Below, one piece after another: positions 22,856-29,649 of a stretch of 29,796 bases of DNA. A program made the position numbers and the translations under genes. Origin of the DNA: CAYPQL01 sp964412905 (GTDB lineage: Bacteria; Patescibacteriota; Minisyncoccia; JAHIHE01; JAGLIN01); NCBI GenBank assembly GCA_964412905.1, contig CAYPQL010000011.1:1-29796 (forward strand), in the 5' to 3' direction. Under the pieces are notes generated by a model. It made no database searches, was not told where the DNA came from, and saw only the letters and a program-made list of their open reading frames with translations. Every line of letters starts with the position of its first letter. Position 1 is the stretch's first letter.

Positions 22856-23620
22856 ATGCCAAATCAAATTCAAAAATCAAAACCAAAAACAGCCATTATA
22901 AGTTTAACTTGTTGCGAAGGGTGTCAACTATCAATTTTAGATTTGGGCGAGAAACTTTTAGATATTGCAGATAAACTAGATTTAAGAAGTTTTCGCTTGG
23001 CATCCGGAACAAAAAGCTTTCCGGGGCCTTATGATTTGGCGATTGTGGAAGGCTGTCCAATCACAAAAGATAATTTTGAAAAATTAAAAGAAATCAGGAA
23101 GCAGTCTAAAGTTTTGATTGCGCTGGGAGCTTGCGCGCATTTGGGAGGCGTCGCGGAAATTAAAAATTACAAAGGAGACAAGGACGAACAGCTAAAATAT
23201 GTTTATAAAAATATTGAAGGGATTAATAATCCTGACATTACACCGATTAGCGACATCGTAAAAGTTGACGGATTTATTCCAGGCTGTCCGATAAATAATC
23301 AAGAGTTTTACAGGATTGTAATGGAATACGCCGAAGGAAAAATGCCCTATATCGCCCAAAGGCCCGTGTGCTATGAATGCCAGCTCCGAGAAAATAAATG
23401 TTTGTTGCAAGAAGGCAAACCTTGTTTTGGTCCCGTAACTTTGGGAGGATGCAACGCAATTTGCCCATCAAACGGATTCATCTGCGAAGCCTGCCGCGGT
23501 CCGCTCAAAGGAACAAGCATTGAAAAACTGCAGGAAATTATGAAAGGCAAAATGAGCAAGGAAGATTTGATGAAGATTGCGGAGATTTATGGAGTGAAAA
23601 AGGAGTTTGAGGAAAAATAA
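22856..23620 (+). CDS. hydD: Group 3b [NiFe]-hydrogenase small (delta) subunit
   Basis: This 254-residue small subunit carries the electron relay next to the NiFe subunit. Proximal [4Fe-4S] ligands are Cys20 and Cys23 (LTCCEGCQLS), Cys93 (GACAHLGG) and Cys144 (PGCPIN). The C-terminal part has eight further Cys (172, 175, 182, 190, 199, 203, 210, 213: VCYECQ, KCLL, PCFGPV, GGCNAICP, ICEACRGP) for the medial and distal clusters. No twin-arginine signal is present, so the enzyme is cytoplasmic, as expected for group 3. An alternative plus-strand frame overlapping its first 120 bases is a shadow. Confidence 0.94.
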   Translation: MPNQIQKSKPKTAIISLTCCEGCQLSILDLGEKLLDIADKLDLRSFRLASGTKSFPGPYDLAIVEGCPITKDNFEKLKEIRKQSKVLIALGACAHLGGVAEIKNYKGDKDEQLKYVYKNIEGINNPDITPISDIVKVDGFIPGCPINNQEFYRIVMEYAEGKMPYIAQRPVCYECQLRENKCLLQEGKPCFGPVTLGGCNAICPSNGFICEACRGPLKGTSIEKLQEIMKGKMSKEDLMKIAEIYGVKKEFEEK

Positions 23621-23645
23621 TATATTGCTAAATTGTAAAAATTTT

Positions 23646-23749
23646 GCTGGTTCGCAGTTGGACTGTAAACCATGATGCGCTAACAACGAATTATTAGAAT
23701 AAATTTGTTGTAAGTGCAATATGGTTCGGAGCTGGAGCTCCGAACCAGC
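23646..23749. repeat. Palindromic element after hydD
   Basis: A 104-bp element has inverted ends GCTGGTTCG (23646) and CGAACCAGC (to 23749), nested ACAAC/GTTGT arms inside, and a perfect 12-bp palindrome TGGTTCGGAGCT-GG-AGCTCCGAACCA at 23722-23747. It occupies most of the 164-bp gap between hydD and the membrane protein gene. The sequence is unlike the TTTGTCAT elements, so it is a different family. The final stem could act as a transcription attenuator. Confidence 0.7.
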
Positions 23750-23784
23750 TGAGTAAAAAATATTTATTTATTAATTATTTAAAA

Positions 23785-24507
23785 ATGATTTTATATATTC
23801 TTTTATCAATCGTTACTATTTATTTTATTATAAGCATTTTGAAGAAAAAACTTCCGCTTCCAACTAGATATGAAAATTATATTTATGAAGGCAAGAGGGC
23901 CATTTTTCTGTCCTTATTTTTCCTATTTTTCTGTTTGTCATTCATATTTTTTAATATTGGAAAATCAGATTTAAATAAATTTTTAATATCATTATTAATA
24001 GGAGTTCCTATTGCTTTCATATTACACCTTTCCCTACTTAAGGTTTTTAGATGTTTTGGAATTATTGTTCCAGAAAAAACAAAAACAAGAAAAATTACAG
24101 TGTCAAATTTGATTTTATATGGAATATTGGGCATCTTCATTGGTTTTATTTTCTTTTTTCCTACAAATTTTGTTTTTAATGGCATATTTAATCTTTCTTT
24201 CAACGCAGTAATAATAATATATTTTTTAATTTTTATAATAATAGTTGTTTTAACTGCTTGGTTAGGCGCAAGATCAGTGTGTGGAGGATATACTTTTATA
24301 GGTCTAGCAAGTAAATCCAATACAGAAAAAATAAAAGAAATACTAGAAAAAAATAATATTCTTTATATCATGAGAGCATTAGTGAAAAATAATGAAACTG
24401 CTACATCAGATAATCAATCGGTTGAAGTGTTGATTAATGAAGGATATGAAAACAAAGCAATAATACTGCTTGATAACCTTATTGACATAGATAATTTAGC
24501 CCAGTAA
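23785..24507 (+). CDS. Membrane protein with DUF2007-like tail, inserted between hydD and hydA
   Basis: This 240-residue protein has about five hydrophobic segments (about 1-18, 38-55, 65-85, 108-128, 138-160). A soluble C-terminal domain of about 75 residues follows, beginning CGGYTFIGLASKSNTEKIKE, which resembles DUF2007 (putative prokaryotic signal-transducing domain) in its pattern of A-x-x-IKE-x-LEKNNI followed by a beta strand with VEVLINEGYENKAIILLDN. I do not recognise a characterised homologue. It lies on the hydrogenase strand, 53 bp before hydA, where group 3b operons normally have no gene. A role as membrane anchor or regulator of the hydrogenase is possible but unproven; it may be an insertion. 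Confidence 0.72.
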   Translation: MILYILLSIVTIYFIISILKKKLPLPTRYENYIYEGKRAIFLSLFFLFFCLSFIFFNIGKSDLNKFLISLLIGVPIAFILHLSLLKVFRCFGIIVPEKTKTRKITVSNLILYGILGIFIGFIFFFPTNFVFNGIFNLSFNAVIIIYFLIFIIIVVLTAWLGARSVCGGYTFIGLASKSNTEKIKEILEKNNILYIMRALVKNNETATSDNQSVEVLINEGYENKAIILLDNLIDIDNLAQ

Positions 24508-24559
24508 AATTATATTTTTGTTAAAATGTTAGTATGTTTAAATATTAAAACGCTCCGCC

Positions 24560-25822
24560 ATGAAAATAAAAATTGATCACATCGCAAAAATTGAAGGGCA
24601 TGCCGGGTTTGTGGGGCATATTGTGAAGGGGAATGTCAAAAAAGCGCGGGTTGAAGTTGAAGAAGGCGCGCGGCTGATTGAGAGCTTATTAATAGGCAGA
24701 AGCTATGAAGATGTGCCTGTGATAACTTCGCGGATTTGCGGGCTGTGTCCTGTGATTCATATGATCACGAGCATCAAGGCGATTGAAGAAGCTTTTGATA
24801 TTAAGCCGGCGAGAGAAACGGTTATTTTAAGAGAGCTTATGCTTGCCGGACAAATAATCCAAAGCCATGTTTTGCATATTTTTTTCCTGAGCGCGACGGA
24901 CTATTTCAAAAACAGAGACGGGCTTGATATCGCGGGAGAAAAGCCGGAGTTCGTGAAAAAAGTTTTAGCGCTGAGGGATTTTGGGAATAATGTTATAAAA
25001 TTAATCGGCGGACGGACCGTTCATCCTCTCACTCCCAAAGTCGGTGGATGGCATAAAGTTCCGAATAAAAATATTCTGAATGAAATTGAAACTGAGGGGA
25101 AAAAGGTTCTTCCTTACGGCAAGCTTCTCGTGGATTTTATTCTGGGACTTGATATTCCTAACTTTAATAGAAAAACTGAATATATCGCGCACAAGCCGAA
25201 AGAGGAAAATAGATATTCGTCATATTACGGTAAAATGCATTCCTCGGAAGGCTGGATTGCCGATGAAGAAAAATTCCGAGATGAAATCAAGGAACAGCAA
25301 ATTAACGGGACTGTTATGAAATTAGCAATGCGCGACGAAAAAAGTTACGCGACGGACGCGCTGGCAAGGCTTCACATCAACAGGGAAAATTTAAATCCGG
25401 AGGCAAAAAAAGCTTTGAAATCCACAGGACTTGAATTTCCTTTATATAATCCTTTTTATAACACGCTGGCGCAAGCGATTGAAGTTATCCACTTCGTAGA
25501 AGAATGCCGCAAACTGGCAAGCGAACTTGAGGGCTCAAACCTTGAAAACATTAATACGGATTTTGAAGTTAAGGCGGGATTTGGCGCGGCATTGCTTGAG
25601 GCGCCGAGAGGAACGCTTTATCATTCTTATGATATTAACGAAAAAGGCATTATAACCCGAGCGGATATAATGACGCCGACCGCCCAGCTTTTGGTAAATT
25701 TAAACGACGATTTGAAAAGTTACCTTCCTCGCATTGAAAAATATAAGAAAGAAAAAAGGGAGCTGGAAATCCTGAAGCTCATTCATTCTTATGATCCGTG
25801 CATTTCCTGCTCAACGCACTAA
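24560..25822 (+). CDS. hydA: Group 3b [NiFe]-hydrogenase large (alpha) subunit, already-mature C-terminus
   Basis: This 420-residue catalytic subunit reversibly splits H2. It has IDHIAKIEGHAG with the conserved Glu at 12, the L1 motif R-I-C60-G-L-C63-P-V-I-H67, APRGTLYHSY in the central region, and the L2 motif DPCISCSTH at 412-420, giving Cys60, 63, 414 and 417 for the NiFe site. The stop codon follows directly after His420. Most large subunits carry a C-terminal extension that a specific endopeptidase removes after nickel insertion; here the mature end is encoded directly, so no protease is needed. All other features are normal for group 3b. Confidence 0.95.
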   Translation: MKIKIDHIAKIEGHAGFVGHIVKGNVKKARVEVEEGARLIESLLIGRSYEDVPVITSRICGLCPVIHMITSIKAIEEAFDIKPARETVILRELMLAGQIIQSHVLHIFFLSATDYFKNRDGLDIAGEKPEFVKKVLALRDFGNNVIKLIGGRTVHPLTPKVGGWHKVPNKNILNEIETEGKKVLPYGKLLVDFILGLDIPNFNRKTEYIAHKPKEENRYSSYYGKMHSSEGWIADEEKFRDEIKEQQINGTVMKLAMRDEKSYATDALARLHINRENLNPEAKKALKSTGLEFPLYNPFYNTLAQAIEVIHFVEECRKLASELEGSNLENINTDFEVKAGFGAALLEAPRGTLYHSYDINEKGIITRADIMTPTAQLLVNLNDDLKSYLPRIEKYKKEKRELEILKLIHSYDPCISCSTH

Positions 25823-25830
25823 TTTAAGAT

Positions 25831-25943
25831 AATTTTTAATTTTGTAATTTTTAATTTTGTAAATAATGTTTAAATTTCTTAATGTTCAAAAATTTAATCA
25901 TTAAAGAATTATTTAAAAATTATAAAATTAAAAATTAAAAATT
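25831..25943. repeat. Long AT-only inverted repeat between hydA and hypA-like gene
   Basis: Arms of about 36 bp (25831-25866 and 25908-25943) are near-perfect inverse complements, and the centre has a further TTTCTTAATG/CATTAAAGAA pair. The sequence is almost pure A/T and built of AATTTTT-type heptads. It fills the gap and may reduce read-through from hydA. Confidence 0.6.
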
Positions 25944-25948
25944 CTACT

Positions 25949-26203
25949 ATGCATGACATCCACGCCGCCAATCAAATTCTCAAAACCGCGCTGGAATACG
26001 CGGAGAAAAATAAGCTCAAAAAAATAAGCTCAATGAAAATTGAGCTTGGAAAAGTTGTTGAGCATAACGAGCTCATCGCGCCTGAGAATTTGAAATATAA
26101 TATCGGACTTATCTCCAAAAAAACAATTGCCGAGAATTGCGAAATTATTGTAATTTCAAAAGATAACAATGAATTAAAGCTGGCGGAGATTGAGGGGGAA
26201 TAA
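25949..26203 (+). CDS. HypA-like nickel-insertion protein lacking the zinc domain
   Basis: This 84-residue protein matches the N-terminal nickel-binding domain of HypA/HybF. It has MHDIHAANQILKTALEYA (family MHE-x5-I; His2 is the nickel ligand), KLKKISSMKIELGKVVE, and the NLKYNIGLISKKTIAENCEI stretch, which fits the family's F-x4-KGT-x-AEGAEL pattern. HypA normally continues with a zinc domain of two CxxC pairs; here the chain stops after CEIIVISKDNNELKLAE with a single Cys, so that domain is absent. Position right after hydA supports a role in hydrogenase maturation. A minor alternative is an unrelated small protein with chance similarity. Confidence 0.7.
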   Translation: MHDIHAANQILKTALEYAEKNKLKKISSMKIELGKVVEHNELIAPENLKYNIGLISKKTIAENCEIIVISKDNNELKLAEIEGE

Positions 26204-26353
26204 AAAATAATTTCAAATATCAAATTTTGTGATTTAGGTTTTGAATTTGACTTGGAATAATTTGGATTTTGAAATTTAAAATTAAATTATAAAAACAATA
26301 AATCATAAGCTCATCTAAAATATTTAGTTTGCTTCAAGCTATTGCTTTGTTTT
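26204..26353. other. Spacer between convergent genes
   Basis: This 150-bp gap separates the HypA-like gene (plus) from the aldolase gene (minus). It is AT-rich with TCAAATT/AATTTGA-type short inverted words and no clear terminator or gene. Confidence 0.4.
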
Positions 26354-27217
26354 TTACCGTTTAACCCCGCATCTGAACAATTCAATTTTTTCCTCCACTG
26401 TCTTCTGCACTTCATCCCTCGCCTTGCCTAAAACTTTCCTAGGATCAACCGCCATCTGTCCGCTAAGGCAAAAATCTCTCAAAATGTTCATAAACGCAAA
26501 ACGAATTTCCGTGTCAATATTTACATTGATAACGCCATAATCTTTTATGGCTTTTTTTATGTCTTCAGAGGGCGTTCCAGAACCTCCATGAAGGACAAAA
26601 GGGATTGAAACCCTTTCGCGCAATTTTTTCAGAAGTTCCAAATCAAGATGAGGATTTTCCCTGCCCTTATAGCCGCCGTGTATATTCCCCACAATTACAG
26701 CTAGAGTGTCAACTCCTGTTTTCTCAACAAATTCTGCGATTTCATCAGGGTCGGTTTCTTTCATTTCTTTTAAAGTGGCTTCAATGCCAGATTTTGAATT
26801 TACTCTTGGAATTTTTCCAAGTTCCGCCTGAACAACAACTCCTTTTTTATGGGCATATTTCACAATGTCTTTGGTAATTTTAATATTATCTTCAAACTCA
26901 TACGCGGAAGCGTCTATCATCACGGACTCAAACCCGTCATCAATGCATTTCTTCACAAAATTCGGGCTTTTCCCGTGATCAAGATGCAAAACCAGATCCG
27001 CTTTTGATTCTGCTATTATTCCTCTTACCAAATTCACCAACGGCAAAAACCCCGCGTATTCAACCGCCGATTCCGTGATGCCGATCATCACCGGCATATT
27101 TTTCGCCTCCGCCGCCCGCGCGATTCCCTGCGCCACTTCCAAATTAGAAGTGTCAAAAGTCCCGAAGGCATACTTCTTCTCTTGCGCGTTTTTTATCATT
27201 TCTTTTATTAGCGACAT
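26354..27217 (-). CDS. fba: Class II fructose-bisphosphate aldolase
   Basis: This 287-residue zinc-dependent aldolase cleaves fructose 1,6-bisphosphate into the two triose phosphates. It has KYAFGTFDTSNLE at the N-terminus, LHLDHGKS with Asp and the first zinc His, VQAELGKI, NIHGGYKG with a zinc His, VLHGGSGTPSEDI with a further zinc His and the phosphate-binding glycines, and VNIDTEIR. The 287-residue length fits the shorter class II type (GatY/KbaY/FbaA-like, Bacillus type). A tagatose-bisphosphate preference cannot be excluded, but the glycolytic neighbours (tpiA, gap) favour fructose bisphosphate. Confidence 0.93.
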   Translation of the reverse strand: MSLIKEMIKNAQEKKYAFGTFDTSNLEVAQGIARAAEAKNMPVMIGITESAVEYAGFLPLVNLVRGIIAESKADLVLHLDHGKSPNFVKKCIDDGFESVMIDASAYEFEDNIKITKDIVKYAHKKGVVVQAELGKIPRVNSKSGIEATLKEMKETDPDEIAEFVEKTGVDTLAVIVGNIHGGYKGRENPHLDLELLKKLRERVSIPFVLHGGSGTPSEDIKKAIKDYGVINVNIDTEIRFAFMNILRDFCLSGQMAVDPRKVLGKARDEVQKTVEEKIELFRCGVKR

Positions 27218-27227
27218 GGATTTTATT

Positions 27228-27258
27228 GTTAAAAATTAAAAAGTTTGTAAAGTTGAAA
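27228..27258. repeat. Short AT-rich spacer repeat
   Basis: Units such as TTAAAAA, TTAAAAA, GTTTGTAA and AGTTGAA repeat about every 7-8 bp in the 54-bp gap between the aldolase start and the HEPN gene's end. Confidence 0.4.
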
Positions 27259-27271
27259 GTGGTGAATTTTT

Positions 27272-27676
27272 TTATTTTTCTAATTTTTCTTCAATGAATT
27301 CAATTACTTTCTCGGCGATTTCTATGCATTTTTTTGCTTCATTTTTGGAAAAAACTTCAAGATGGCTTTCGTCAGGATAGCGGGCGGGAATATATGACTG
27401 CGTCAGTATTCTTAATTCTTTTTTAAATTGCGACAAATCAACCAGTGGCTTGCATTTTTTGGCTAAAATATTAAGATTATGAATTTTATCTTCTTTGTTG
27501 ATTTCCCCTTGAATTGATAGTATTGCCGCTTTTATATATTTTTCAACCGCTTGCTGGCACAAACAGCAAATCTGGCCGTAAAACTCCGTTTCTTTAAAAG
27601 CGGCTTTCGCAAACAGCAAATCATCTTTGCCTTTATACATCCAAGCATTTAGCATTTCTTTATTTATTTTTTTCAT
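27272..27676 (-). CDS. HEPN domain protein of second MNT-HEPN pair
   Basis: This 134-residue helical HEPN protein is a paralogue of the one at 1999-2409. It has AWMYKGKDDLLFAKAAF, CQQAVEKYIKAAI (40-52), His66 in KIHNLN, and ARYPDES. The position of the RNase-motif Arg is taken by Gln (IQGEINKEDKIH), so the canonical Rx4-6H motif is missing, which argues against RNase activity or for a divergent mechanism. It contains two extra Cys (CCLCQQ). Its start overlaps the MNT gene by 17 bp, the same arrangement as in the first pair. Confidence 0.84.
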   Translation of the reverse strand: MKKINKEMLNAWMYKGKDDLLFAKAAFKETEFYGQICCLCQQAVEKYIKAAILSIQGEINKEDKIHNLNILAKKCKPLVDLSQFKKELRILTQSYIPARYPDESHLEVFSKNEAKKCIEIAEKVIEFIEEKLEK

Positions 27677-27983
27677 AAATTAATTTTCCTTTATTATTTA
27701 TTTCCTTGAAAAAATAGTATTTCTTTTTCAATCCTTCCTGCCATTCTTTCGGGGTATAAACCAGAATGTCCGTTCCCATTTCCGAATTGATAATCTCGGC
27801 AACTTCAAAAAGCCGAGTTCCGAATCTTTTGCTAGTCTTCTTAACTACCAACAAATCCACATCGCTGGATAGCTTAGGCTTTCCATAGGCATAAGATCCG
27901 AAAAGAATTATCTTCTCGGGATTGTATCCTTTGATAATTTGATCGGTTATTTTTTTGATTTCTTCTTGATTTTTTTTGCTCAT
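27660..27983 (-). CDS. Minimal nucleotidyltransferase of second MNT-HEPN pair
   Basis: This 107-residue MNT protein has LFGSYAYG at 28-34, SDVDLLVVK (40-48) with Asp41 and Asp43, TDILVYTP with the third acidic residue, and the ending NKGKLIYEK. It is clearly related to the MNT at 2396-2725 (shared YNP-x-x-I-x-LFGSYA and YTP-x-E), but the two differ at most surface positions, so they are old paralogues or separate arrivals. The likely role is nucleotidylation of the HEPN partner encoded next. All catalytic residues are present. Confidence 0.87.
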   Translation of the reverse strand: MSKKNQEEIKKITDQIIKGYNPEKIILFGSYAYGKPKLSSDVDLLVVKKTSKRFGTRLFEVAEIINSEMGTDILVYTPKEWQEGLKKKYYFFKEINNKGKLIYEKNK

Positions 27984-28016
27984 ATTAAAATAATACGGCT
28001 TAATTGATTTATAATT

Positions 28017-28787
28017 TTATCCAAACAACCCCACAATCCTCGCAAACTCGCTCGCATTCAAAGACGCTCCTCCAATCAATAGCCCGCTGGTATTTGCTTT
28101 GCGCACAAAATCATAAGCATTTTGGCTGTCCGCGCTGCCGCCGTAAAGAATAGAGATTTTCTCGGCGGTTTTTCTGTCATAAAGCTTGGCGATTATTTTT
28201 CTGATTAAAAGCGCGGCGCCCATTATTTCGTCAACCGCGGGAGTGCTTCCGGTTCCAATCGCCCAGATCGGTTCGTAGGCTACTTGAAGCTTGAAACTTG
28301 AAACTTGAAACTTATCAATATTCTTAAGGGCTGATCCTAGCTGCCTAGTAATTACTTCGCTTGCTTTATCTTTCTTTTTTTCATCCAGCGTTTCCCCAAC
28401 GCATAAAATTGGAATAAGGTTATTCTCAAGAGCCGATTTGATTTTTAGGTTTATCATTTCGTCAGTTTCGCCTAAATATATTCTCCGCTCCGAATGGCCT
28501 ATTATCGCATAATTAACCCCTAAATTTTTCGCCATCTTCGCGGAGATTTCTCCGGTATAAGCTCCCCTGTTTTCCCAAAAAATATTCTGGATTCCCAGCT
28601 CAAATTTTGCGTTAGGCTTTATTTTGGAAAGATAAACAGCCGGCGGACAAATTACGATTTTAACATTTTCAGATTTTTCAATTCCATTTTTGACAGCCTT
28701 TATCAAACTATCCGCCTCCGCAAAATCAACCGGATTCATTTTCCAGTTGGCGATAATTGTTATATTTCTGGCGTCAGAGTCTGGCAT
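28017..28787 (-). CDS. tpiA: Triosephosphate isomerase with repeat-derived insertion
   Basis: This 256-residue TIM-barrel enzyme interconverts dihydroxyacetone phosphate and glyceraldehyde 3-phosphate. It has IANWKMNP (Asn, Lys), GAYTGEISAKM, IIGHSERR with the catalytic His, CVGETL, the catalytic Glu in YEPIWAIGTG, ILYGGSA and LLIGGASL. Just before the Glu-bearing strand the protein reads KFQVSSFKLQV, encoded by four TTTCAAG-type heptamers; other enzymes have an unrelated short segment there. Because 7 is not a multiple of 3, the tract must keep a length compatible with the frame. The remaining sequence looks fully functional. Confidence 0.95.
   Translation of the reverse strand: MPDSDARNITIIANWKMNPVDFAEADSLIKAVKNGIEKSENVKIVICPPAVYLSKIKPNAKFELGIQNIFWENRGAYTGEISAKMAKNLGVNYAIIGHSERRIYLGETDEMINLKIKSALENNLIPILCVGETLDEKKKDKASEVITRQLGSALKNIDKFQVSSFKLQVAYEPIWAIGTGSTPAVDEIMGAALLIRKIIAKLYDRKTAEKISILYGGSADSQNAYDFVRKANTSGLLIGGASLNASEFARIVGLFG
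28283..28313. repeat. Heptanucleotide tandem repeat inside tpiA
   Basis: CTTGAAG is followed by three perfect CTTGAAA units and a partial CTT, as read on the plus strand. It is the only clear heptamer tract within a known enzyme gene in this window and resembles the heptads in the spacers. Confidence 0.85.
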
Positions 28788-28791
28788 TTTT

Positions 28792-29649
28792 TTATTTTAA
28801 TTTTCGTTTTNNNNNNNNNNCCTCGCGCTGTTTCAACTTTCTTTCCGCTCTATCAGATATTTTTCCAAGCAAAACATTTGAATAAGTCCCATCTAAAAAA
28901 GAAATAAAATAAACATCGCTTCTTTCTTTTTTAACACTTAAGATTTCAATCAATTCAGAAACTTGCTTATCTTGCTCTCCTCCTCCAACATTTGAATGTT
29001 TCGCTTCAAGCAAAAACATTCTCTTATTAAACTTTATAATTAAGTCTAGTTTCTTGTCTTGTTTTTTAAGAGACATTGTTAAGTTTAGTTTTTCTCTAAC
29101 ATCTTTAATTGAAAAACATTTTTTAGAAAATTGAGCTACGCATATTTCTTGCTTATTAAAATCTTTCCAGTTTTCAACTTTTTTAAATTTTAGCTTCTTT
29201 AAAATTTTTATTAATTTATTTTCTCCCAACTCTCCTTTTCTTCTCGATGAATTAGAGTCTAAAATCGCCTGTATCCAATTTTCTGGGACTTTATCATCAG
29301 AATCTCGTTTTTTCAAAAATAATTTTGTAATTTTTTTAAAAGAACTATAATCTTTTTGGATTAGATCGCGCGTCGTATCACAAGCATTAACAAAACATCC
29401 TAACTCCGAACAATTAGCAAATTTTTGATTGAATATGTTAAATAATTTAAAATAATATTTTTCTATAATTTGACTTTTTTCTTTCCCTTCTTGCAATTTT
29501 TTAATTGTGATTAAAACCTCTTTGATTTCTTTCACTCCCAAAACATAATCAGAAAGCTCGGGATGTTTTTCCAATAAAAAATAATTCTCATCTAAATGAG
29601 GTTCTGGATTTTGCCAGGATATTTCAAAATAATACTTGTTGCTTTTCAT
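28792..29649 (-). CDS. Putative PD-(D/E)XK restriction endonuclease, interrupted by assembly gap
   Basis: This protein of about 285 residues has RRKGELGENKLIKILKKLKF (near 140-160) followed by KKLDLIIKFNKRMFLLEAKH, which gives the D...ExK core of the PD-(D/E)XK nuclease fold, then GGGEQDKQVSELIEIL. This pattern is common in type II restriction enzymes. The start at 29649 overlaps the end of the upstream gene by 26 bp. Ten N at 28811-28820 replace part of the C-terminus, so the last few residues and the true stop are unreliable. The enzyme's target and any partner methyltransferase are outside the window. Confidence 0.65.
   Translation of the reverse strand: MKSNKYYFEISWQNPEPHLDENYFLLEKHPELSDYVLGVKEIKEVLITIKKLQEGKEKSQIIEKYYFKLFNIFNQKFANCSELGCFVNACDTTRDLIQKDYSSFKKITKLFLKKRDSDDKVPENWIQAILDSNSSRRKGELGENKLIKILKKLKFKKVENWKDFNKQEICVAQFSKKCFSIKDVREKLNLTMSLKKQDKKLDLIIKFNKRMFLLEAKHSNVGGGEQDKQVSELIEILSVKKERSDVYFISFLDGTYSNVLLGKISDRAERKLKQREXXXXKRKLK
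28811..28820. other. Assembly gap (10 N)
   Basis: Ten undetermined bases lie within the C-terminal coding part of the nuclease gene. Ten N is often a placeholder, so the real distance between the nuclease gene and tpiA is unknown. Confidence 0.95.

Noticed and set aside
23646..23749. Possible tRNA or structured RNA because of GGTTCG words
   Set aside because: The fold is a simple palindrome with no cloverleaf, anticodon arm or CCA-type acceptor stem.
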